DNA from: Lumbricus terrestris
Taxonomy: Eukaryota; Annelida; Clitellata; Crassiclitellata; Lumbricidae
Direction of reading: 5' to 3'
Assembly (NCBI GenBank): GCA_949752735.1
Contig: OX457042.1
Span: 26,335,400 to 26,399,399, forward strand
Length of the DNA stretch: 64,000 nt
Part shown: one piece after another, positions 37,085-48,035 of the stretch
Position numbering within the stretch: position 1 is the first letter of the stretch
Layout: the number at the start of each line of letters is the position of its first letter
The notes under the pieces: generated by a model
Told to the model about the DNA's origin: nothing
Database searches by the model: none
What the model saw: only the letters and a program-made list of their open reading frames with translations
Program-made: the position numbers and the translations under genes

Positions 37085-37439
37085 CGGTTTCCGCTGCAGC
37101 CCCAGTGCAACTTATTTAGGGTCTTCACTATCATGGTTAGGAGTTGTCACATTGGTGTTGCACCTGCCTATCTATACTGGAACTAGTGGCCGCCGATCCT
37201 TTCCCTCTGATCTTCGCTGTGACTTGATCGTCCCTTTGGCACGCACTTCTATAATGTAACATCGGACCTTCTTGGTCGTGGACCCCACTTTCTGGAAGGG
37301 GCTTCCTGTAAAGCTCCGTCTCCTATCTATGGGCTATAGGAACTCTTTACATGTATTTTATACTTGTGTGAAAGCTGTTATTTTCAGCCCTGGTTGGACC
37401 GGGAGCGACTCTGAGTAGCTATCTTGAAATGGCGCTATA
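37085..37439 (+). pseudogene. CR1/L2-type LINE 3' end
   Basis: The + strand reads VVDPTFWKGLPVKLR near 37275-37320, matching the WNGLP block of CR1/L2 ORF2, followed by SLHVFYTCVKAVIF and the tail GGGAGCGACTCTGAGTAGC/TGGCGCTATA. Stops and frameshifts occur upstream. A TA-flanked MITE is inserted in the tail itself. Confidence 0.78.
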
Positions 37440-37665
37440 GTCCTTTATGTGCCAAGGGGTCCCGTTTGCAAAATGGTGTTGGGGGGAGTTTCTCACTTCC
37501 AATCAGTCAGTGGGTCCCTGGACATGACAAATCACCGAGGTGCTTGTCTGCCATGACGTCACGAATGGCGTAATTGACAAATCCAATATGACCCACTGAC
37601 TGATTGGAAGTGAGAAACTGCCCCAACACCATTTTGCAAACGGGACCTTATGGCACATAATGGAC
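37440..37665. mobile_element. TA-flanked MITE with ~70-bp inverted repeats
   Basis: The left arm starts GTCCTTTATGTGCCAAGGGG and contains CCCGTTTGCAAAATGGTGTT. The right arm is its complement, ending CCTTATGGCACATAATGGAC. Arms of about 70 bases surround a 90-base centre. TA flanks both sides. It sits in the 3' tail of the LINE at 37085, whose GGCGCTATA is cut at the TA. Confidence 0.85.
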
Positions 37666-37992
37666 TACTATGCTTGTTTGATTGATTGTATTGCCTGCAT
37701 GAACGTATATATATATCCTTTCACAGTTAATTATAGGTGTGCAACCAGCGCGACAGACCAAGAGGGAAAAATGGTCTGAGTCCACAGCAAAAGAGGCATT
37801 TGGCCAACTATGATACAATCAGCTTTTCTCTGGACTAATGTCTATTACGTAATCCAATCTAGTCCTATCTTAGATATTGCCTATCGCGTGTCTGCATGGG
37901 TGCATAACTAATTTGATCCACCCAGTCTACCCCCACCCATTGCCCTGAAATTAGAAGGCAACACACCCCTCTCCTATTATCTGTGGTTCAAT

Positions 37993-38916
37993 CAGGGATG
38001 GGCAGTAATTTAATTGAGTAATTGAAATTACGTAATTTAAATTACAATTGTAATTGGTAATTTGTAATTTGATGCTCTACATCAAAGTAATTTGTAATTT
38101 GTAATTCAATTACATTTCTTCCTGTAATTTGTAATTTCAATTACATTCTGCAAAATCAAATTACTTTGAATGGCCTATATTAAAATTCTCTGATGAACTA
38201 TGCGATCTTTGCAACAGTGAATCATCCGTATTTTAAGTTATGTGGCTACCTGCACAGTTTGCAGACCAAACTAAAAGAATACATGAGTTGCTAGTAACAA
38301 CATCTGAATATACCACCGGTAGCGAACAAAATACTGAGCATCTTTTAGTGGTCATAAAGAAGAAGAGGAAGAATTTAATTGTTTTAATGTGCAGCGTGCA
38401 GTTAGCCTACCATAAATTAAGTCGACTAGCAGAAACAAAAACGATTTAGAAATCTTGCAGCATATGGAATGTGACAGAAAAGGGAACTAATAATGCCTCA
38501 TAGCTCTACAACTACTAACAAATTCTTTAAATACAATTTAATGATGCCCTGCCTTTGTCTGCACTAGTAGATAGAGATAGGCTCTTTAGTTTTACAGGCA
38601 TGATTGCAAGGCATAACAAACGATCAGATAAGCCTAACATGTTTGAACGGCTGCTGCTTCTAAAAGAAAGCTAAACAATAAATAATGCACATAGAAATAA
38701 GGGAAAAGGCATGCACTTCCTGCTTGAGGTTTTTATTCCAATGATTTAAGCCCAAAGTAATTTGTAATTGATGTAATTGAAATTACGTAATTTGTAATTT
38801 GTAATTTGAGGCTCTGAGTCAAAAGTAATTTGTAATTTGTAATTCAATTACATTTTCTCCAGTAATTGGTAATTTGTAATTCAATTACATGCTGCCCTGT
38901 AATTTGCCCATCCCTG
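37993..38916. mobile_element. hAT-type non-autonomous element, 924 bp, 8-bp TSD
   Basis: Ends CAGGGATGGGCAGTAATTT and AATTTGCCCATCCCTG are flanked by GGTTCAAT (37985-37992 and 38917-38924). Both subterminal regions (about 200 bases each) are filled with repeated GTAATTTGTAATTTGAATTAC motifs in both orientations, as expected for hAT transposase binding sites. The centre has no recognisable transposase; a 69-residue frame at 38240 matches nothing I know. Confidence 0.93.
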
Positions 38917-39493
38917 GGTTCAATCCACATGAAAGTGATACCTCTTTCTTGGCTGCTGTTTTAGCAGCTCTACCACCGGATATTTAGTCATAGAACCCTG
39001 GAGTTATTAATAGTCTCGCTGGTTAATTAATTTAAGACGTAGGGCCTACGCATTAGGGGAGGGTAAAAAACGGATTGAAATCCACCCTTTACGGAAGTCG
39101 TAATGCATACAAAGCAACAAGGTTGGGCCGTAAGTTATATAGAAACGCTAATACATAACAGTTCATGGTTCACCAATAATTGGGTGCACACACGTCTAAG
39201 GAGTGCATATAGGCCTGCCCAGTGCCCATGCATGGGTTTCTATATAGCAGGGTTATTAGAAAGCTTGTTAAGTCTGAGGCCTGGCTATAATAAGCCAGAT
39301 GTCTTTCACAGCGAGATTTTTCGTTGGCTTGATAAGCGAAAGCGATTATCGTTTCGTTACTTGGCAAGACTTGCATGCATGCTGATCTAATCGCAACGCT
39401 GCGATAATCTGACCTCCGTTCCATTTAGGCGAATGAGACAAATCGCACCCGGGGCAGTGCGGACACGGTTTTGCGACGTTAAGGTTTGTACGA

Positions 39494-39770
39494 TGGTTTA
39501 GTGGTAGGCTAAATGTGCTCAACTATCGATCAAAAGGGTGACGATTCAATCCTGACTAGGCAGAGACTGTTCAAGTTGTGTAGCCTATAACCCAATGAAA
39601 ATCATAGCGTTACATAACTTGCACTGCGCTTACTACCTCAGAATAATATTTGCCTGCTTTCTTCCAGTTGCTCAAGACCTATTTTTTACCTGTGGCTGGG
39701 CTGGGAGCGCCTCTGAGTAGGTTTCTTGAAGGGGCGCAATATAAATTTTGAAATGAATTAATTAAATTAA
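39494..39770 (+). mobile_element. tRNA-headed SINE with LINE-type tail
   Basis: A tRNA-like head is visible, with an A-box-like TGGTTTAGTGGTAGG near 39494 and a B-box-like CGATTCAATCC near 39545. The 3' part ends in GGGAGCGCCTCTGAGTAGG then GGGGCGCAATATAAAT and an AT-rich tail, as in the LINE ends here. The middle reads like the end of a LINE open frame, so this may instead be a SINE head lying next to a separate LINE fragment. Confidence 0.65.
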
Positions 39771-39806
39771 AGTTACACGCAGCGAGCGGCTTTTATAGTA
39801 TACGCT

Positions 39807-40019
39807 ATGCTAAAACGAACTGGAGAAGCGATGATGATGGCGTGTGGAGAGGGTACGAGGAGAAGAGGACGGCCAAGGACCAGATGGATGGAGGATGTAC
39901 ACAGAAGGACAGGGATGAACCTTGAACAACTGAGGGATGAAACGAAGAACAGAATGGAGTGGAGAAGGCTGGTCATGACGGTCGCTAGAGTTCCTCGAAC
40001 TGACGGCACAAGGTGACAA
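39807..40019 (+). pseudogene. Non-LTR retrotransposon ORF C-terminus (GRPRTRW type)
   Basis: The frame contains TRRRGRPRTRWMEDVHRRTG and then RDETKNRMEWRRLV, ending with ARVPRTDGTR before a stop. This pattern is the recurrent C-terminal end of one group of invertebrate endonuclease/reverse-transcriptase proteins. Only the last 70 residues or so remain. It lies right after the LINE-type tail at 39770 but belongs to a different LINE group. Confidence 0.78.
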
Positions 40020-41250
40020 GGTGATGTTAAAATGGAATGCACTTATAGAGTGTTCTACATGTATGCCGAGATAATAAATGGTTTCAATTGGTCTTTAAAA
40101 AACTCTCAACAACGTCTGGATAGGAACGTTGCTCAAGTCGAGCGGGACAACGACCTTAAGGACCCCGTTCTTGCAGGCAACATGCAGATAATCTGTTCGT
40201 GGGAGATCAGACGGCTTGGTTGACGACTAGCATAAGCCGAGGCAGAACAAATGACGTCGATGTAGTAGCACCCTGGTGACCACGAATGCCTCTCGAGTCT
40301 GAAGGGGTTGTCAACTTCTTATTGGCACCACCAAGAAAGTTTTATTTGCTATGGGTAGTACTTGTTTTGGTCGAATTGTTTTGACTTCGGGTCATAGGTG
40401 AAATTTAGAGCCAGTTTTCTAATTGCTTCTTCCGGCCATGAAGCTGTTAGTGATCAAAGAACACCGGTTTTGGTAGGAATTGATTTCTAATCGTAGTACG
40501 TAATTGACGTCAGACCACTGAGACCAGTTGCGATTTGCCCTTCATCTTTCTCCCAAGGACGTTTGCAGCTGTGGGCTGCAGACGGTTTTTGTTGGAGGAG
40601 AGAGACAGTCACAGACAAACAGGCAGACAGGCACACACACATAGATACAGACAGAGACAGAACAGGTGAAGGAATTCAACGGACAAGGGAAATAGAAATA
40701 CAGAAACAGGTAGAAAAATGGTCACAAACAGGCAAAGAAACATAATTATATAGGCTGCTAGTGATCAAATTTTTAGTAGTGAACTCAAATTTAAGAATTA
40801 GCGGTTAGTTGTATTATCAGTAAATAATGACAAACGTAAAATTAGTATTTTTCAGTGTTTATCTTTAATTTGTTTTTAATATTTATTGCTAGTTATGAGT
40901 TAGGTCTACTTAGTAGCTTTTGTTCACATTAGTTGTCTTGTTTACGCGTTTCGCTTCAAATGTCTTCAAAAGCAATCACGTAAACAAACACGCACTTTAG
41001 CACTGATAAGTTCGAGGGAACAACATGTTTTGTTGACAATGTCATCGTAGCCTAAGCAGGTTGAACTAAAGTCTGTGACACGGAACTGAAGTGGCAGGTA
41101 TAGCCTACACATGCAGAATACCTCAGCAGCTTATACGCGTTTTATCGAGTACAACGAACGGTCTTTGATTAGCCTACTCGTTTAAAACTGAATTTAATCG
41201 CTAAAATTAACGTTTATTCGATAAATTTTCCGGGTAACTTTCGCAGCTCC
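40020..41250. other. No gene seen
   Basis: Unique-looking sequence; a short GACAGACA run at 40600-40660. Confidence 0.55.
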
Positions 41251-41251
41251 A

Positions 41252-41261
41252 CACACACACG

Positions 41262-41327
<66 letters not shown>
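41252..41327. repeat. (AC)n microsatellite
   Basis: Pure (AC)n preceded by a short (CG)n run. An (AT)n palindrome follows near 41345. Confidence 0.92.
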
Positions 41328-41329
<2 letters not shown>

Positions 41330-41414
41330 TTAAATAAGCCCACAATATATATATATATATACATATAATAATTATTATATATACATATTAAGGGCCTTCA
41401 TATAGGTGGTAGTT

Positions 41415-41520
41415 GCAGTTTAACGTCAGTGTGTGATAACAAAGACCATTAGCGACGCCCTCCTCTTTTATCCAGGCTTGGGACTGGCACTGGCAGTGTG
41501 CAACCATTGGCGGGGTTCGG
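41415..41520 (+). repeat. Dispersed ~105-bp repeat, copy 6
   Basis: Reads GCAGTTTAACGTCAGTGTG, then TAGCGACGCCCTCCTCTTTT, then GGGACTGGCACTGGCAG and TTGGCGGGGTTCGG. Confidence 0.75.
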
Positions 41521-42075
41521 CCCTCATATATCTGTATATAATAGTTTTATAGCAGAGGCAAAAATGCACTCCTTGTGTCATACGCCACATTCCCGCGGGT
41601 GGCTGACACTATTATTGCTCTGGCTAGGTCATCGGGTCGGGGAGGTCACGCTGGCAGGGGCAAATGATGCATCGAAGGGAGGGGGTTGACTGAGGTCAAG
41701 GGGTCAGTGAGAGCAGAAGAGGCAAGCGCTATCAAGTTTCCATGGCAAATCGCGGAGCATTGATCGCTGGAGGTCGGTCGCCTGTAGATCGGATTTCGAG
41801 ACACGTCACTGTTGTTGGTAGTCGTCGTCGTTTAATAAATGCAGAAAAATCATCCACTGTAGACAACAAAGCATCTGCAGGATCGGTGATCAAAGGCCAT
41901 TCGATTCATATCTCGTTTGCCTGCCTGTGCATTTCTTGCAGCTGTTTTTCCCCTTCAAATCTGGTGGCGTGGTTAATGGTCTTTTGTATGCGTTTTGGTT
42001 TGTCAATATATCTTTGGTTTAATCTTGATTTTGTAGACCTTCCATTTGATCCATTGGGCTATTTGGTACATCATT

Positions 42076-42560
42076 TTGGTCTTTCAGATGGTCTTACATC
42101 TGGTCCTCCGATTGGTCTTCCATCTGGTCTTACATCTGCTGGTCCTCCATACGGTATTTTTGGTATTTCATCTGGTCCTCCCAGTGGTCTTCCATCTGGT
42201 CTTACGCATGGTCCTCCATATGGTATGTTTGGTCTTCCATCTGGTCCTCCGATTGGTCTTCCATCTGGTCTTACACCTGGTCCTCCATATGGTATATTTG
42301 GTCTTCCATCTGGTCCTCCGATTGGTCTTCCATCTGGTCTTACACCTGGTCCTCCATATGGTATGTTTGGTCTTCCATCTGGTCCTCCGATTGGTCTTCC
42401 ATCTGGTCTTACACCTGGTCCTCCATATGGTATGTTTGGTCTTCCATCTGGTCCTCCGATTGGTCTTCCATCTGGTCTTACACCTGGTCCTCCAAATGGT
42501 ATGTTTGATCTTGCATCTGGTCCTCTGATTGGTCTTTCATTTGGTCATCCATCTGGTCCT
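42076..42560 (+). repeat. 69-bp satellite with an open Gly/Pro-rich frame
   Basis: The core is four near-perfect 69-bp units from 42231, flanked by diverged ones. Each unit is built from smaller GGTCYTCCATCTGGTCCTCC modules. Since 69 is divisible by three the frame stays open, giving a 311-residue frame (41742-42677) with repeats such as GLPSGPPIGLPSGLTPGPPY. A second frame of 160 residues is also open across the array. No signal peptide, splice signals or flanking domain support a real gene, so I call it a satellite. Confidence 0.85.
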
Positions 42561-43072
42561 TCAGCTAAGTCTTATTTCTGTGTAAAATTTGGCATATTTG
42601 GTACAATTTTGGTCTTTTATTACGATCTTACATTTGATCTTTCATTTCATCTTGTGTACATTCGTTTATTTTTTTAAAAAGCAGGCAAAACAATGTATGT
42701 GTAAATTATCAGAACTGACAGTATGGCTACTTTGTATTTATGGTTATTTCTGCATAATTCTTGTCTCCCAATTGATCTGTCATCTTTAGGCTTTTCTTTG
42801 GCCCATCACTTCGCCTCTCATCCAGTCTGCGTGCTCTGTCCGCAGGAAAGTTTTGGTTATTGTGCGTAGTTCCGCTTTACGTAGCCTACACAGTGGCACA
42901 GGTCATAATTTATTTCACACGGAGTAACGCTTCCGTGAGCAGGTATTAGCATTGTGGTCAATGAGTGTCAGTGCACCTTTGTACCTTCTGCTTACTTCCA
43001 CTCTATGCCAAAATGCGTGCTGTTGCCTGGAATGGAAAAAGAGGGGAAGTGCGGCGTGAACAACTTCACAGT

Positions 43073-43265
43073 CGTACTTGGTACTTAGAATATTTCGTAA
43101 CTTGGTACTTTAGAATATTTCGTAACTTGGTACTTTAGAATATTTCGTAACTTTCGCACATAGAATATTTCGTGACTTTGTAAACGGAGTAGGCTATGTC
43201 CTAACTCGACAATTGGCACATAGAATATTTCGTGACTTGGTACTTTAGAGTTCATTACTATTTGG
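43073..43265. repeat. 25-bp tandem repeat
   Basis: ACTTGGTACTTTAGAATATT then TCGTA is repeated about three times exactly, with degenerate copies on to 43265. Confidence 0.8.
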
Positions 43266-43841
43266 TACTATTTTGAAACTTTCTAATTAGAATAACTTTA
43301 ACAGACTGCAGCTCTCACAATTCGGTCAACCCATCGAAGCCAATTAAAAATCTACACATCTGCCACTCTCGAGTTTCCCTCGCTGTCTCCGTCTCTGTAT
43401 CTGTGCATGCACGTGTCCATCCGCCTATAAATTTCTGTACATATACCTGTCTATTATAGTCTGCATAAAAATACTAATTGTCAGTACGTGTATCGATTCC
43501 ATTGTGTGCCTGCAGAGTGCATTAATATGCAGACGGTCGTGCATTTGAATAACATTTCTGTCACGTACAGACATGTTTTGCATTAAGGTGAGGTGGGCCC
43601 ACGGAATTAGAAACGCCATCTGTAGTCAGTTAACCGCAGCAAATCAAAATGGCGGCGGGTCAGACGGCGTCACGCCAAACAACGACAACGGTCACACGAA
43701 CTGAAAGGGAGACGGATGAAAAAGCAGACAGACACACACAGACAGGCGGACAGACAGACAGGCGGACGGACGGACGGACGGATACGTAGAGGTAGATGAA
43801 TATACGACAGAGAAATCTGTAGATGGATGGTTTGTTGGTTG

Positions 43842-43955
43842 GTTGGATGGATGGATGGATGGATGGATGGATGGATGGATGGATGGATGGATGGATGGAT
43901 GTATGGATGGATGATGGATGGATGGATGGACGGATTGATGGACGGATTGATGAGA
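43842..43955. repeat. (GGAT)n microsatellite
   Basis: About 17 pure GGAT units and then imperfect ones with GGAC and TGAT. Confidence 0.93.
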
Positions 43956-43959
43956 AGGA

Positions 43960-44930
43960 TAGATAAACGAATCTATGGATCGAAGCAGATACACATATTG
44001 CAGACAGACAGCCAAACAGACAGACACACACACAGACAGACAGACAGATAAAAAGTAGACGCAGACAGACAGAATTAGACAGCTATATAGGAAAACAGCA
44101 TACATGTAAAAAAAGATGAAAATAAAATTAAAAAAACGGAAAAACATCGTTTTTCGAAAAAAATAAGAAAGACAAGAAATGGAAACGGAAAATAATGTGC
44201 CTTTGTTACATCTGAAACTACATTTAGGCTAAAGCTTAAAACCTTACTTATGCAATTTTATCTTAATCAATTTGTAAGTAACATTAATCTACCACAGTTA
44301 TGTTTTCTTATAACTTTGGATTAATAAGAAATTCAGAAAAATTAAAGGTCTTGAAATCTGTTCAAATTTAACTTGTAAACATAAGTCCACATAAGTTCAT
44401 CTTGATCGACAAAACGCAATTGAAATCTAATCAGAAGCAAAGAACATAGATGTGTAGTAAATTATATATTGTACATTTGTACTTAAAATTGTTACTTATA
44501 GATATTAATTATAGGCCAAGAATTTTATATTAAAATAACTCTTACAGATTTCATTTCTTGAAGGGACCTACTACATGTATTTCTCAAATGAGGACTTAAA
44601 CAATTACGTAATGACCCTATACTTGGCTGAATCATTGGAAGTATGGTAAAACGTATGGAATATCAGACAAAAAATGAAATTAAGGAAAATATTAATAGAC
44701 AGTAAATATATAAGTATTAAGTTGCATAAAAAAACGATTAAAAAGCGATGCGAAAAATAAAAACTAAAAAAGACGTTTTTTGGGAGAGAATAAAAAACGG
44801 AAAAAGTTTTTTACAACTATGAAAAAACAGAATAGAAATATAAAAAGATACGTATACATAAACTAAAATAAACAGACAGACAGACAGACAGACACATACA
44901 GATACAGTCGTCGTTTGGTTCGTAGCAATT
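43960..44930. other. No gene seen
   Basis: GACA tracts at both ends (43980-44070 and 44870-44905) around AT-rich sequence with many A-runs. Confidence 0.55.
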
Positions 44931-45260
44931 CGATCTTTATCGTCGCCTTCGTCTTTCGCCCGCCAGCGGACGTGACGTAACAGACGCCGGTTGTGTTGAG
45001 GGGTCATTTCCGGCGGCGTGCCTATATGTATTCATCCACCTCCGTAAAAGTCCCATACGACATCTATACCCCGACCGGATGTAACGACTGACGAGAGAGA
45101 GCAGACGAAGATGTGCGTCGGCGGGCACCTGCTCGATTGGTCGACTCACTAACAGGTGTCCTCCGCCCGGTCAGTTATGATCCACAGAGAGGCTGCGGCG
45201 TCGATCGTCTGCGGTCGTGTTTCCGGAGATTATTTGACACATCCGGTTTCCGATCGGAAC
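44930..45260. promoter_or_regulatory. CpG-rich island, possible promoter
   Basis: This 330-base stretch is rich in CG dinucleotides, unlike its AT-rich flanks. It holds GTGACGTAAC (CRE-like), three TTTCCGG/CATCCGG (ETS-like) sites, an ATTGG (reverse CCAAT) and two E-boxes (CACCTG and CAGGTG) 23 bases apart. No coding exon of known type adjoins it, so direction and target are unknown. Confidence 0.35.
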
Positions 45261-45496
45261 TCGTAAGATTATATATAAATTAGTGATTGAGGAATTAGTA
45301 GATGACATTGTCTCTTGGAATTACTGTGCTGTGTCTTATTTATGACTTAGGCTACAGATGGTTTCTATGTACTCTGGGTCAAATTGAAAAAATACGCTGT
45401 GTTTACCATTGCCAAGTTAGTAATAGGCTCTGTATGAAGTATATGCTATAAGCTTACAAAAAGACATTTACGCTGATGAGTACATGTACGTGCAGT

Positions 45497-46300
45497 CATA
45501 GATTGAGTATTCGCATATTACGAATATTAAGATTTTCAAATATTCACGAATATTAGCGAATATTAAAACTGCCAACGAATATTATATTCGTAAAATATTA
45601 TGTTCTTTCAAATTCTTTATTCTTAATTTTTATTTTGTTATTTATGAAAATGTTGATCTTTTACTGAATGAATTGAACAAAATTAAGCTAGGCTACACAC
45701 AGGCCTATATCAATAATACAATAACTTTAATAGATTTATTGTTAAAAACTTCAAGACCTCTGCTGGGTCTGGCCAATGTGGCCATGCAGCATTCATATAA
45801 CATTCAATACTTAATGTTAGTCACTTTGTCTGACATCTGACCCTCCTCCCCAACTGAAAAGAGACAGAGTGACCGATGACAGTTGGCAAGTAGCAGCAAT
45901 AGTATAGGCTAAATCAGAAATAGACTTTAACTGCCTATAATAGTAACTGCAAATTGAAAAAGTAGTTTTATGTCAGTGTAGCAGGATGAGTAAATATAAA
46001 TGCCAAAACACAGGAAATAATGGTACCAGATTACAACTGAAAATTATCCTGATCTCAGTATATATATTAAGCGCATTGCATATTTTTAATTCAGCATTGC
46101 CTGGATGCGAGTGAATGTCTTAGAAACATAGGCCTACAGAAACTTAAACTGGTTTACCGGTCCCGGATAACAATGCGGTTTCGATGGTTCACTTTAATGC
46201 GTTTACGAATATTTACGAATATTTACGAATATTAAAAAATCCTAATATTCACGAATATTTACGAATATTAAAACCAAAAGTCACGAATACTCAATCTATG
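45497..46300. mobile_element. hAT-type non-autonomous element, 804 bp, 8-bp TSD
   Basis: Ends CATAGATTGAGTATTCG and CGAATACTCAATCTATG are perfect inverted repeats of 17 bases, flanked by CGTGCAGT (45489-45496 and 46301-46308). Both subterminal regions carry clusters of ACGAATATT motifs. The central 600 bases have no transposase frame. Confidence 0.93.
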
Positions 46301-46344
46301 CGTGCAGTAACTGGCAAATTTAAACTATTGACGTGTATGCATTT

Positions 46345-46580
46345 ATTTATTTCTATTTATTTATTTCTGCATCTCTATAGTGCCCCTTAAGGATGTCAAC
46401 TCGGAGGCGCTCCCGACTACAGCGCCGACACTGAATCGGAATTTCAAGCCAAAACACATGAGCAATTGCGAGTGAAAGACCTGCCCAGGGTCCCTACAAG
46501 GCGGCTTGAGGTGGATTCGAATCTGCAACCCTCCGGCTGCAAGGCAACGAACATATTCACTACACCACTGTGCCCCATTA
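46345..46580 (-). mobile_element. tRNA-derived SINE, second copy
   Basis: On the minus strand this repeats the layout of the copy at 7890-8112: a tRNA-like head (GGCACAGTGGTGTAGTGAA), a degenerate B box (AGATTCGAATCC), the GACCCTGGGCAGGTCTTTCA central block, and the GGGAGCGCCTCCGAG then AAGGGGCACTATAG tail. It is more diverged than the first copy, so older. Confidence 0.82.
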
Positions 46581-46934
46581 TTATGAGGCGAAGGCCTACT
46601 GAGTGGTGTTCTATTCCCTCCAGCAAACACAGTATTCGAGAACAGACTTTCGAAGACAGTTACAACAACACCATGCCATATTCTGAGAGCACACTCCCAG
46701 GGTCTAAAATAATGGTACACTCTAAACGCGAACCACACCTTAAAGTAAGGTTAAGCTTACTTCGGCTTGTCCGTCAGGTGGATAGGTTAAGCTATATTAT
46801 ATGGTATCCTCCATAACTAACTTCGGAAGTAAGTTCTCTATGTTGCCACAAAGTAAGGTCAAGGTTACTTCGTGTTTGTCCGTCAGGTGGATAGTTAAGG
46901 TAACTATATAGCAACCTCTAGAGCTTACTTGACC

Positions 46935-47501
46935 AGGTCACTTCTTGACCTTTCTAGCAGGAATGGGAAGCTTACTTCACCAGGTCACTTCTTGACCTTT
47001 CTAGCAGGAATGGGAAGCTTACTTCACCAGGTCACTTCTTGACCTTTCTAGCAGGAATGGGAAGCTTACTTCACCAGGTCACTTCTTGACCTTTCTAGCA
47101 GGAATGGGAAGCTTACTTCACCAGGTCACTTCTTGACCTTTCTAGCAGGAATGGGAAGCTTACTTCACCAGGTCACTTCTTGACCTTTCTAGCAGGAATG
47201 GGAAGCTTACTTCACCAGGTCACTTCTTGACCTTTCTAGCAGGAATGGGAAGCTTACTTCACCAGGTCACTTCTTGACCTTTCTAGCAGGAATGGGAAGC
47301 TTACTTCACCAGGTCACTTCTTGACCTTTCTAGCAGGAATGGAAAGCTTACTTCACCAGGTCACTTCTTGACCTTTCTAGAAGGAATGGGAAGCTTACTT
47401 CACCAGGTCACTTCTTGACCTTTCTAGCAGGAATGGGAAGCTTACTTCACCAGGTCACTTCTTGACCTTTCTAGCAGGAATGGCGACCTTTCTAGCAGGA
47501 T
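46935..47501. repeat. 47-bp satellite, 12 units, each with an AGGTCA palindrome
   Basis: Twelve nearly identical 47-bp units start at 46935 and repeat at exact 47-base spacing to 47452. Each contains AGGTCACTTCTTGACCT, two AGGTCA half-sites head to head with a 5-base gap. Units differ at only a few positions (for example 47341 and 47381), so the array is young. The flank at 46741-46920 has two diverged copies of a CCGTCAGGTGGATA block. Confidence 0.95.
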
Positions 47502-48035
47502 AGGTAATGTGCTTTGAAAAATGCTGCTTAGGTTACTATATAGAACCTTCAGTGCTACTTCCATGGATTCTTTTGGAGATCCTATACAATGAACCATAAA
47601 GTAGTGTGAACCATTCAATACAATATTACACTAGAACAGGAAACCTCAATGTTAATTTTATTAATGCAATCATCAGCATAATAATTTGCTAAAGTCAATG
47701 ACTTAATTGCATTTGAACATTACCAATCAAACAAACAATCATCAACTATAAACGAAGTCCTAAACGAGCAATAGCTTAAGGGATGGGCCATGATTTCCAG
47801 TATGCAACGGCTTACACTGGATGGTCACAGTTGCCAAGATATAAGCAAACAAATATTTAGATTAAACCCAGAATGAGAGCATATCAGTACAACAAACCCT
47901 AAGTTCGGCATCAGTCCTACAATCTAGCTAAAACATCAAGTAAGAGGATTATATTAGAGAATCAAAAGAGTAAATAATGTTATTACTGAAGATGATGAGC
48001 AAGTACTAATAAAACCATTAAAAAGAAAGTCAGCA

